Shown: positions 57,332 through 64,000 of the stretch, piece after piece
How the letters are laid out: the number at the start of each line of letters is the position of its first letter
Numbering within the stretch: the stretch's first letter is position 1
From: Bacillota bacterium
GTDB taxonomy: Bacteria; Bacillota; Clostridia; Lachnospirales; Lachnospiraceae
Reading direction: 5' to 3'
Assembly: GCA_023390555.1 (NCBI GenBank)
Contig: JAEWCQ010000011.1
Span: forward strand, 62,001-126,000
Length of the DNA stretch: 64,000 nt
Program-made: the position numbers and the translations under genes
The notes under the pieces: model-generated
What the model saw: only the letters and a program-made list of their open reading frames with translations
The model's database searches: none
Told to the model about the DNA's origin: nothing

Positions 57332-58112
57332 AGGAATCGCCCGGAATGAATTCCTTTCAGCAATTACGTATCGTGAGCATTTTATCACCTCCTTTTTCAC
57401 CCAGCTGCTTTTTTTTATTGTGCTTTATTTTTTGTGGAGGGCAATTTATGCGGGGAGCGACGGGACAATCGCGGGCATGACGATGGAGGAAACTTATGTC
57501 AGTATATCGCTGGCCGTCTGTCTGTTACGCTGTCTTTCGGGAGGAATCGAATGGGAAATGCACTATCAGATGATGCAGGGCGATATCATTATGAGAATGG
57601 TGAAACCGCTTGACTATATGTATCAGATGCTGTGGGTAAAAATCGGAGGAATGGTGGTTAATTTTGTAACCTATTTAGTCCCTGTTTTTGCTGTCATCCT
57701 CTTGCTGTTTCCAGATGTTATTTTTGTAGGTGTGAATATCCCCGTATTCATTTTGTGCATGTGCATCTCCTTTTTGGTCATGTTCACCTTCGAATTTATG
57801 ATCGGTGTCTTTACTTTTTATACGGAGTCTGTCTGGGGATTATCGACAGTGAAAGATCTGATTATCAGTTTTTTTGCGGGAGTCGAGGTGCCGGTTGCAT
57901 TTTTTCCGGACTGGTTGAAGCACGTTGCAGATGTTCTGCCGTTTAAATCACTGTATAATGACCCACTGCAGATTCTTTTGAATGAAACGATGGGGTGGCA
58001 GGACTATGGTAGAATCATTGCATTTCAGTTGATGTGGGGCATTTTGTTCTGGTGCCTTGCCAGGGGAATGTATGCCGTAATGCAGAAAAAAATAATTGTG
58101 AACGGGGGCTGA
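57318..58112 (+). CDS. ABC-2 family permease, first subunit
   Basis: 264 aa with six transmembrane segments. It begins MKKYRGIARNEFLSAITYRE and overlaps the ATPase gene by 14 bases. GGAAGGAAA sets the start at 57318 rather than the ATG at 57297. It pairs with the following subunit as a heterodimeric export channel; the cargo is unknown. Confidence 0.88.
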   Translation: MKKYRGIARNEFLSAITYREHFITSFFTQLLFFIVLYFLWRAIYAGSDGTIAGMTMEETYVSISLAVCLLRCLSGGIEWEMHYQMMQGDIIMRMVKPLDYMYQMLWVKIGGMVVNFVTYLVPVFAVILLLFPDVIFVGVNIPVFILCMCISFLVMFTFEFMIGVFTFYTESVWGLSTVKDLIISFFAGVEVPVAFFPDWLKHVADVLPFKSLYNDPLQILLNETMGWQDYGRIIAFQLMWGILFWCLARGMYAVMQKKIIVNGG

Positions 58113-58116
58113 GCAG

Positions 58117-58917
58117 ATGAAAACGATAAGCTATTATTTGAAAATATATGGGCGTGTGGCATCCCAATATTTGAAAGGACGCATGCAATTCCGGGCAGAT
58201 TTTATCTGCGATATTGCAGGAATGATCATTGTGAATCTGTTTGGAATTGCAACATTCTGGGTCGTATTTTTGAATATTACGGAATTGGGCGGATGGAGCT
58301 TCAATGAGATGCTCTTTTTATACGGATTCTCACTGATGGCAATGAGTCCGCAGCAGATTTTGCTGGATCATGCATGGGGTCTTTCCATGTATGTGGTAAC
58401 GGGAGAGTTTATCAGATACTGCTTTCGCCCAGTGAATGTTTTGTTCTATTATATGAGTGAGATGGTAGATGTGAAGGGCTTCAGCCAGTTCATACTGGGA
58501 TTGGTGATCCTTGTTTTTGCATGGAAACGTCTGCTGATACCGGTGACTGTTTTCAATATTCTGATACTTGTGGTATTCTGGATTGGATCCGCATTGATTT
58601 GTATGGCACTGATTATCCTGTCAAGCACCTTTGGATTTCTGGGCGGCGGAACGAATGCGGCAGTGTATCTGGCCTCTGATTTAAAAGGGTATGGAAGGTA
58701 TCCGTTGAAGATATTTGGAAAGGGATTGCGGTTGCTGTTTACTTTTGTGATCCCGATTGGATTCATTGCTTATTATCCGGCAGGCTACTTCCTTGGAGAT
58801 AAATTGGAGAATCCGGTTCTGACCTATCTGTCTCCGGTTATCGGACTTCTGTTCTTTCTGATTTCCTGTAAGATATGGGAATGTTTTGCGGAACGTTATG
58901 CCGGAACGGGGTCCTGA
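58117..58917 (+). CDS. ABC-2 family permease, second subunit
   Basis: 266 aa with six transmembrane segments and the DUF990-like pattern (FRADFICDIAGMIIVNLFG; FLYGFSLMAMSPQQILL; FIAYYPAGYFLG). It lies four bases after the first permease. A terminator follows 8 bases after its stop. Confidence 0.88.
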   Translation: MKTISYYLKIYGRVASQYLKGRMQFRADFICDIAGMIIVNLFGIATFWVVFLNITELGGWSFNEMLFLYGFSLMAMSPQQILLDHAWGLSMYVVTGEFIRYCFRPVNVLFYYMSEMVDVKGFSQFILGLVILVFAWKRLLIPVTVFNILILVVFWIGSALICMALIILSSTFGFLGGGTNAAVYLASDLKGYGRYPLKIFGKGLRLLFTFVIPIGFIAYYPAGYFLGDKLENPVLTYLSPVIGLLFFLISCKIWECFAERYAGTGS

Positions 58918-58924
58918 CAAAAAG

Positions 58925-58972
58925 AAAAAGGCGGTACCTGCAGTATTTACAACTGTGGTTACCGCCTTTTTC
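58925..58972 (+). terminator. Terminator of the ABC-2 exporter operon
   Basis: The stem AAAAAGGCGGTA / TACCGCCTTTTT (58925-58936 with 58960-58971) encloses an inner CTGCAGT/ACTGTGG pairing. Confidence 0.92.
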
Positions 58973-59126
58973 ATTCTATAGGAAACAACTTGCTATATTA
59001 ACGTGTGAAAGCTACAATTTTACCATAGAATAAAATTTAGATGCGCAGCTTCGCGCGCGGAACAAAAGCTGTACGTTCGAAGTAGTAGAATGCGGGAGTG
59101 TACGGAGTACACTTTTGTTCTGTATG
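58973..59126 (+). repeat. Structured intergenic repeat, copy 2
   Basis: It is a close relative of 24766-24917, same orientation, again directly after a terminator T run. Hairpin 1 is ATTCTAT..GG with ACCATAGAAT. Hairpin 2 is GCGCAGCTTCGCGC. Hairpin 3 is GGAACAAAAGCTGTAC with GTACACTTTTGTTC. The loop AGTAGAATGCGG is shared by both copies. Confidence 0.8.
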
Positions 59127-59151
59127 AAATTACTTCGTTCGAAAAATCTCG

Positions 59152-59967
59152 TCAGTCCAGATTGACTTTCTTACTGCTGATATAAGCCGTAACCACATAG
59201 AAAATTACAATGAAGACGACAGACTGAATCATCGTGGAGCCAAAGACACTGCCGTAAAAACCGGACATATCTACAAATCCTGATTGCGTAGAAATGGAAG
59301 ATTCATCCGAAATGGAACGGATGCTCGTTCCTAGCATGGTGATGGTGCTCACAATCTGCATGACAATATAAATCACAACGTAACTGATGATCGCAGCAAG
59401 AACCTTGTGCTTGTTGAATAACTGTCCGATGGAGATGCTGCAGTAAATCATCAGCAGACCGGAAAGACAGGTCAAAAAGGAAAAGAGCATGATCCAGCCA
59501 ATCATCTCCGGTGCTGTAAATCCGGTAACCTTTTCAAAAGCAGGCCAGAGGTCTCCCCAGCTGATTTCCTCGCCATAGGTGCGAACCGCCGTAAGAATTA
59601 AAGAAACAACGGAGCCTATGGATAGTATCAGTGTAAGGAAGGCCCAAAACAGAGATACGATAAGCTTGGTGTTTAAGGTTGCAAGCGGGTTCACCGGAAG
59701 TGTATGCGTCAGATAACCTTCGGAGGAATACATGCTCCGGAAAAAACGTATCATTAAGAATACATAGGTTACGATGAACAGTGCGATAATTCCGAGAATA
59801 TAGAAAATCAGCATCGCAGCGGCTACCGGGGCCATGCCATCATGATCAAATACTTTTAATCCAAGAACAATCATGCCAAGCAGCGTAACGCCGATCAGTA
59901 AGAGATCCAGCGGAAGCAAAACTTTTCCGGTGTCTTTGAATTCATGCTTTAATAATTTTCCTAACAT
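59152..59967 (-). CDS. ABC transporter permease (membrane protein)
   Basis: 271 aa with six transmembrane helices. It starts MLGKLLKHEFKDTGKVLLPL, typical of ABC-2 subunits paired with YtrB-like ATPases. It is last in a three-gene operon and overlaps the ATPase gene by seven bases. Cargo unknown; related GntR-ABC operons respond to cell-wall antibiotics. Confidence 0.88.
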   Translation of the reverse strand: MLGKLLKHEFKDTGKVLLPLDLLLIGVTLLGMIVLGLKVFDHDGMAPVAAAMLIFYILGIIALFIVTYVFLMIRFFRSMYSSEGYLTHTLPVNPLATLNTKLIVSLFWAFLTLILSIGSVVSLILTAVRTYGEEISWGDLWPAFEKVTGFTAPEMIGWIMLFSFLTCLSGLLMIYCSISIGQLFNKHKVLAAIISYVVIYIVMQIVSTITMLGTSIRSISDESSISTQSGFVDMSGFYGSVFGSTMIQSVVFIVIFYVVTAYISSKKVNLD

Positions 59968-60659
59968 TTGAATACCTCCCTAAATAAAGCGTCAACCGAT
60001 TTTCCATTTTTTTCACGGATCTCCTCCACCGAAGAGGTGAGGCAGATCTGGCCGTTCTTGATAAAGATTACTTCATCCAATATATTTTCCACATCTGCAA
60101 TTAGGTGAGTGGAAATCAGAATGGTTGCATTCTCATCATAATTGGTAAGGATGGTATCTAAAATATAATCTCTTGCGGCAGGGTCGACACCTGCAATCGG
60201 TTCATCCAGCACGTACAGGTCTGCATGACGGCTCATAACCAGAATCAACTGCACCTTTTCCTTTGTTCCTTTGGACATGGTCTTTAATTTGTCGTTTGGA
60301 TTGATAGAGAGTTTGGCTAACATATCATAGGCTCTTACCGTATCAAAATCCGAATAGAAATCCTCAAAAAAATCAATGACGTCACGGACTTTCATGGAGC
60401 TGTTTAAATAGGTGTGGTCCGGAAGGTAAGAAATAGCCTTTTTGGTTCCGACACCGATCGTCTGCTCATTCACATAAATTTCACCGGAAGTCGGTGTTAA
60501 AAGTCCGTTGATAATTTTGATCAGCGTTGTTTTTCCACTTCCGTTTGGACCCAGAAGACCTATGATATGGCCGCCTTCCAAGGAAATGTTGATTCTGTCC
60601 AATGCCAGATGGCTGCCATATTTTTTTGTCAGATCTTTACATTCTAATAATGTGCTCAT
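59961..60659 (-). CDS. ABC transporter ATP-binding protein
   Basis: 232 aa. Walker A is GPNGSGKTTLIK, the signature region is MSKGTKEKVQLILVMS and Walker B is LYVLDEPIAGVDP. The non-canonical signature (SKGTKEK) is usual for YtrB-type ATPases. It overlaps the GntR gene by four bases. Confidence 0.92.
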   Translation of the reverse strand: MSTLLECKDLTKKYGSHLALDRINISLEGGHIIGLLGPNGSGKTTLIKIINGLLTPTSGEIYVNEQTIGVGTKKAISYLPDHTYLNSSMKVRDVIDFFEDFYSDFDTVRAYDMLAKLSINPNDKLKTMSKGTKEKVQLILVMSRHADLYVLDEPIAGVDPAARDYILDTILTNYDENATILISTHLIADVENILDEVIFIKNGQICLTSSVEEIREKNGKSVDALFREVFKC

Positions 60660-61027
60660 TTTTCATCCCCCTCGATGCATTCCTGAATTAAGGAAAGTGT
60701 TTCTGATTTTTCAAAACCTAATTTGCGCATACTGTCAAAAAATTCTGTAATTTTTTCCTGTGCAAGACTGGATTTCAGTGTTTCAATCATTTTCTTATCC
60801 TCCGTAATAAATCTGCCGCTGGTTCTTTGTGAATAGACAAGTCCGGTACGTTCCAGCTCCGTTAATGCCTTTTGCATTGTGTTCGGATTGACAGAAGCAG
60901 TAGCTGCCAGCTCACGTACGGATGGAAGCTTATCACCCGGCTGATAATTGCCGGCTATAATATCCATTTGAATCCTTTCAATAATCTGAACGAAGATTGG
61001 TCTGTCAGAATCTAAATCCCATGGCAT
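60656..61027 (-). CDS. GntR family regulator (YtrA type)
   Basis: 123 aa. An N-terminal winged helix (KLPSVRELAATASVNPNTMQKALTELERTGLV) is followed by a short helical tail, the YtrA subfamily size. It heads the ABC operon. AAAGAGGTGATTA precedes the ATG. An inverted repeat over its promoter suggests autorepression. Confidence 0.93.
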   Translation of the reverse strand: MPWDLDSDRPIFVQIIERIQMDIIAGNYQPGDKLPSVRELAATASVNPNTMQKALTELERTGLVYSQRTSGRFITEDKKMIETLKSSLAQEKITEFFDSMRKLGFEKSETLSLIQECIEGDEK

Positions 61028-61052
61028 TTAATCACCTCTTTCTTTGTATTGC

Positions 61053-61098
61053 TGTATTATCTAATTAATACAATAATACGAATGAAATGAAATGTCAA
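61053..61098 (-). promoter_or_regulatory. Promoter and GntR operator of the YtrA-like operon
   Basis: On the minus strand: TTGACA (61093-61098), 17 bases, TATTGT (61070-61075). The perfect inverted repeat TGTATTA-N6-TAATACA (61053-61072) overlaps the -10 and start site. Confidence 0.75.
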
Positions 61099-61113
61099 GC
61101 AGAAAATAAGAAA

Positions 61114-62208
61114 TTATTTATAATCCAGAATACATGTGATCAGCCGGTCATTATCCGCAGGGTTCATGAAACAGAATCGGATGTAGCGGTTATCCAGAAA
61201 CGGAAAGGTGGAACAGTCACGGATCATCATTCCCTGACGGATTGCGGCATCAAAAAGATCCTGTGAAGTCACATGGGGTTTCAGCAGACGAACAAGCATA
61301 AAATTACCCGAGGGCCTGTACACCTTAAAGTCCGGATTGCAGGCAAAACGCTCATAGATGCGGTTTCGCTCCGCAGAGATCAGCTGTCTGGTCTTTTGGA
61401 TGTATTCCGTATCCCGGAACATGATCTCTCCTGCAATAGCGGCAAGGGAATTGATCATCCATGGATTCTTTCGGGTATTGATGGTTTTGAGGAGATCGTG
61501 GTTGCCGGTGATTGCGTAGCCGAGACGAAGCCCGGGTGCAGCAAAAAATTTTGAGGTTCCACGCAGAATGATAATGTTGTTATAATAATGGACCAATGGG
61601 ACAGAAGTAATTTCTTCCTCATGATCAGCGAATTCAACATAGGTCTCATCTACCATGACAAAGATGTCATGCTGCTTGCAGACATCTAAAATCTGCCGCA
61701 TTTCTTTATTGGAAATGCAGGAGGAGGTTGGATTGTTCGGATTACAGATGACGAGCAGATCCATGCTCTCATTGAGGTGCGCGGTGAGCTCGGAGACATT
61801 CAGATGAAAGTCGTCTTCCTCACGGAGCGGATAATACAGAGTTGTACCGCCTTCCAGTGTTATTTCGCGTTCATATTCCGAATAGGTAGGTCCAATGATC
61901 AGGGCTTTCTTCGGGTGACGAATCTGAATGAACAGGGAAATCAACTCTGTAGAGCCGTTTCCGACAATGATGTTGTCGGGGTCGGTGGAAACATACTGTG
62001 CCATGCACTGTCGCAGACTGGTATACTCCCTGTCCGGGTAGGTGGTGATGGCATCAATGTGCTCGGCCAGGGTCTCACGCAGGCGGGGAGAGATGCCGAG
62101 CGGGTTTACATTGGCGGAGAAACTGATGATTTCTTCTTTTTTGATGCCGTAGATCCGCTCTATTTTTTCCAGATCGCTGCCATGAAAATGTTCTTTGTGG
62201 TTTATCAT
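61114..62208 (-). CDS. Class I/II PLP-dependent aminotransferase (CobD/HisC-like)
   Basis: 364 aa. The opening GSDLEKIERIYGI followed by SFSANVNPLG resembles threonine-phosphate decarboxylase (CobD) and histidinol-phosphate aminotransferase. CNPNNPTSS binds PLP phosphate, VDETYVEF holds the conserved Asp/Tyr and GTSKFFAAPGLRLGY contains the PLP lysine (Lys220). No cobalamin or histidine genes are nearby, so the substrate is not assigned. Confidence 0.88.
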   Translation of the reverse strand: MINHKEHFHGSDLEKIERIYGIKKEEIISFSANVNPLGISPRLRETLAEHIDAITTYPDREYTSLRQCMAQYVSTDPDNIIVGNGSTELISLFIQIRHPKKALIIGPTYSEYEREITLEGGTTLYYPLREEDDFHLNVSELTAHLNESMDLLVICNPNNPTSSCISNKEMRQILDVCKQHDIFVMVDETYVEFADHEEEITSVPLVHYYNNIIILRGTSKFFAAPGLRLGYAITGNHDLLKTINTRKNPWMINSLAAIAGEIMFRDTEYIQKTRQLISAERNRIYERFACNPDFKVYRPSGNFMLVRLLKPHVTSQDLFDAAIRQGMMIRDCSTFPFLDNRYIRFCFMNPADNDRLITCILDYK

Positions 62209-62281
62209 GAAAATACCTCCGTTTCAATTCGAATTGCAGGTTTCCTGCCCCGAAGCATGATGTAGTGCGCCGGAATGCTTA

Positions 62282-62340
62282 TTGCACGAATTCCTGAAAT
62301 AGTTTATAATCTATTATAACTGTAATAAAAGAAAAAGCAA
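62282..62340. promoter_or_regulatory. Divergent promoters between the aminotransferase and DUF5717 genes
   Basis: Plus strand: TTGCAC (62282-62287), 17 bases, TATAAT (62305-62310). Minus strand: TTGCTT (62335-62340), 16 bases, TATAAT (62313-62318). The two -10 boxes are back to back. Confidence 0.7.
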
Positions 62341-62381
62341 CCGGGCATAAGGGAAAAGACCGGTGAGAAGCGGGTGGAAAT

Positions 62382-64000
62382 TTGCGTAAACGGATCCAGC
62401 AGCTGGCAATGGGAAAGTTTGAACATGAGGAACCTGTTCTCGCACTTTCTACGGATAAGATTGAGATTGAGGTATTAGAGGGGCAGGACTATACCGGAGA
62501 ATTTGAAATAAACAGCCGGAATCAGGTTGAGGTAAAGGGTCTGGTGTATTCTTCTAATCCGCACATGGAGTGTCTCACACCGCAGTTTAAGGGTGACGAA
62601 GTCAGGATTCGCTATCAATTTCACAGTGAGGGATTTGTCGAAGGTGATATTCAAAAGGGTGATTTTTACATAATCTGTAACCAGGGTGAATATACACTTT
62701 CTTTTGTCGTGTCTATGATTCGCCGGTATCCGGAGACTTCCATCGGCAAGGTACGCAATTTATATGATTTTTCCCGCCTTGCGCGGGAAAATCTGCAGGA
62801 GGCATATCGGCTGTTTGCTTCCACGGCATTTGGACATCTGATACGTCAGAATGAGGTGACGGAAAAACTGCAGTATGAGGGGCTCTCGTATCATACGCAT
62901 TCCATTTCAGACATGGAAGAGTTTCTCGTGGCCATTAAGAAAAAAGAGGCCGTCCGATTCCAGCCGGAACAGCATGCGTATGAATTTGAGCGGCGTATGG
63001 AGCCGGAAAAGGAATCGGTCACACTCAGAAAAAATCAATGGGGATATGTTGAAATTGAAGTGGATGCAGATGCGGATTTCCTCGTGCCGTTGAAACGGAA
63101 GCTTACGGCTGATGATTTTGTCGGGAGTGTCTGCATGGCGGAGTATCTGATTGATGCCGGACGTCTGCATGCCGGGAATAATTACGGAAAGCTGACGTTT
63201 CGAAATGCATATCAGAAAGAGGAAGTGGAAATTGTTGTCTGCCAGAAGGAAGCGAACCGGAAAGATGAAAAACTTTATCTGGAAAATCAGCGCGCACGGC
63301 TGGAATTGACCGGATACTACATTGATTACCGGCTGAAAAAGATGGGGAGTGCCATGTGGGCTGCGAAAACGATTGGCATTTTAAATCATCTTCTGGCACT
63401 TGGGGGTGAGGATGGCAGCTGGTATCGTCTGATGAAGGCGCAGGCATTTCTGGTAAGCAGGCAGAAGCAGGAGGCGGAATGGATTCTGGAGGAATTCCGA
63501 AAGAATGCATCGGACAAGAAATCACCGATTTATGGCTATTATCTGTATCTGTGCACGCTGGCAGAGCGGGAACCTTCCTATGTGAACCGTATTTCGAAGC
63601 AGATTGAAGAAATCTATCAGGAAGAGGATGAAAATGATGTCCTGTTCTGGGTTCTTCTTTTTACAAAAGAGGAGTTCTGCAGAGACAGTACCGCAAGACT
63701 CCGCGCGCTGGAACAGCGTGTCATGGATGGAGCGGCAAGTCCGTTCTTTTATATGGAAGCTTACTATATATACTGGCAGAATCCCTATCTGCTGACGAGG
63801 CTTGGGAATTTTGAGATTCAGGTGTTGTACTGGGCAGGAAGGCGCGGAGCGCTGACCGGAGATCTTGCAATTGCCGTGATGAATCTGACGGCGGCCGTAC
63901 GTGTCTTTCAGCCGCTATTCTATAAAGTGCTCTGCTTTGTGTACGAGAAGCAGGAAAGTACACAGATGCTGGCGGCAATCTGCTCTTATCTGATTCGGAC
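62382..64000 (+). CDS. DUF5717 family protein (3' truncated by window edge)
   Basis: The frame is open from TTG 62382 to the window end, about 539 codons. It starts MRKRIQQLAMGKFEHEEP, the DUF5717 opening. The first 130 residues look like beta-sandwich Ig-like material (IEIEVLEGQDYTGEFEI); the rest is helical and TPR-like (YYLYLCTLAEREPSYVNRI). Members in Clostridia are very long and of unknown function. AAGCGGGTGG serves as ribosome binding site. Confidence 0.85.
   Translation, partial: MRKRIQQLAMGKFEHEEPVLALSTDKIEIEVLEGQDYTGEFEINSRNQVEVKGLVYSSNPHMECLTPQFKGDEVRIRYQFHSEGFVEGDIQKGDFYIICNQGEYTLSFVVSMIRRYPETSIGKVRNLYDFSRLARENLQEAYRLFASTAFGHLIRQNEVTEKLQYEGLSYHTHSISDMEEFLVAIKKKEAVRFQPEQHAYEFERRMEPEKESVTLRKNQWGYVEIEVDADADFLVPLKRKLTADDFVGSVCMAEYLIDAGRLHAGNNYGKLTFRNAYQKEEVEIVVCQKEANRKDEKLYLENQRARLELTGYYIDYRLKKMGSAMWAAKTIGILNHLLALGGEDGSWYRLMKAQAFLVSRQKQEAEWILEEFRKNASDKKSPIYGYYLYLCTLAEREPSYVNRISKQIEEIYQEEDENDVLFWVLLFTKEEFCRDSTARLRALEQRVMDGAASPFFYMEAYYIYWQNPYLLTRLGNFEIQVLYWAGRRGALTGDLAIAVMNLTAAVRVFQPLFYKVLCFVYEKQESTQMLAAICSYLIR

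Overview
The window reads as a chromosomal segment of an anaerobic, low-to-mid GC Firmicute, most likely a Lachnospiraceae (Clostridia) genome. The clues are the gene order mraZ-rsmH-ftsL-pbpB-spoVD-mraY-murD-ftsW/spoVE-ftsQ-ftsZ-spoIIGA-sigE, T-box leaders, CIRCE control of groESL, an NfnAB pair (ferredoxin/NAD/NADP electron bifurcation), a Spo0E-like peptide, and families such as DUF1540 and DUF5717. No rRNA, tRNA or CRISPR array was seen.

Layout. 1-5065: gltB (5' truncated) and gltD. 5160-8504: a secreted CotH-type protein with InlB, Big2 and BspA-like repeats. 8629-13132: HAD hydrolase, CIRCE-groES-groEL, a small unknown, DegV. 13136-15523: a MATE exporter divergent from a LysR gene that carries a frameshift. 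15671-17560: purA and a HAD phosphatase. 17822-21554: a Gld-like ABC operon (ATPase, fused permease/GldG protein, DUF4340). 21672-28615: small membrane protein, PAS/HD-GYP, SEC-C protein, T-box-thrS, DUF1540, zinc phospholipase C-like protein, Spo0E-like peptide. 28708-43069: division and cell-wall cluster. 43117-44724: spoIIGA-sigE. 44817-49006: beta-CASP nuclease and a TetR/ABC export module. 49008-50404: sigG on the minus strand and a coiled-coil protein. 50434-53645: a T-box with a Trp specifier in front of a TrpXYZ-like ABC importer. 53667-56090: nfnAB. 56303-58971: an ABC-2 exporter. 59152-62208: GntR-ABC operon and a PLP aminotransferase, both on the minus strand. 62382-64000: a DUF5717 protein running off the end.

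The most striking object is a 2,575-bp element (33994-36568, with the 9-bp core repeated at 36569-36577) inside the gene that sits at the spoVD position. It carries a large serine recombinase, a 48-aa SHOCT-like ORF and a promoter-driven 105-aa Cys-containing peptide. It breaks the PBP gene exactly at the SxN catalytic motif. Joining the flanks at the direct repeat TTCCTGTAA restores an intact 600-codon PBP with SCN. Joining the element ends creates an 18-bp palindrome around a central AA, as expected for a serine-recombinase attP. This resembles, by inference, the skin-type developmental elements that interrupt sporulation genes.

Other regulatory structure visible by eye: four 10-bp-spaced MraZ boxes before mraZ, a Spo0A-type box before the Spo0E-like gene, a 21-bp-spaced promoter before spoIIGA, a sigma-G-like promoter before sigG, and a roughly 150-bp structured intergenic repeat present twice (24766-24917 and 58973-59126).
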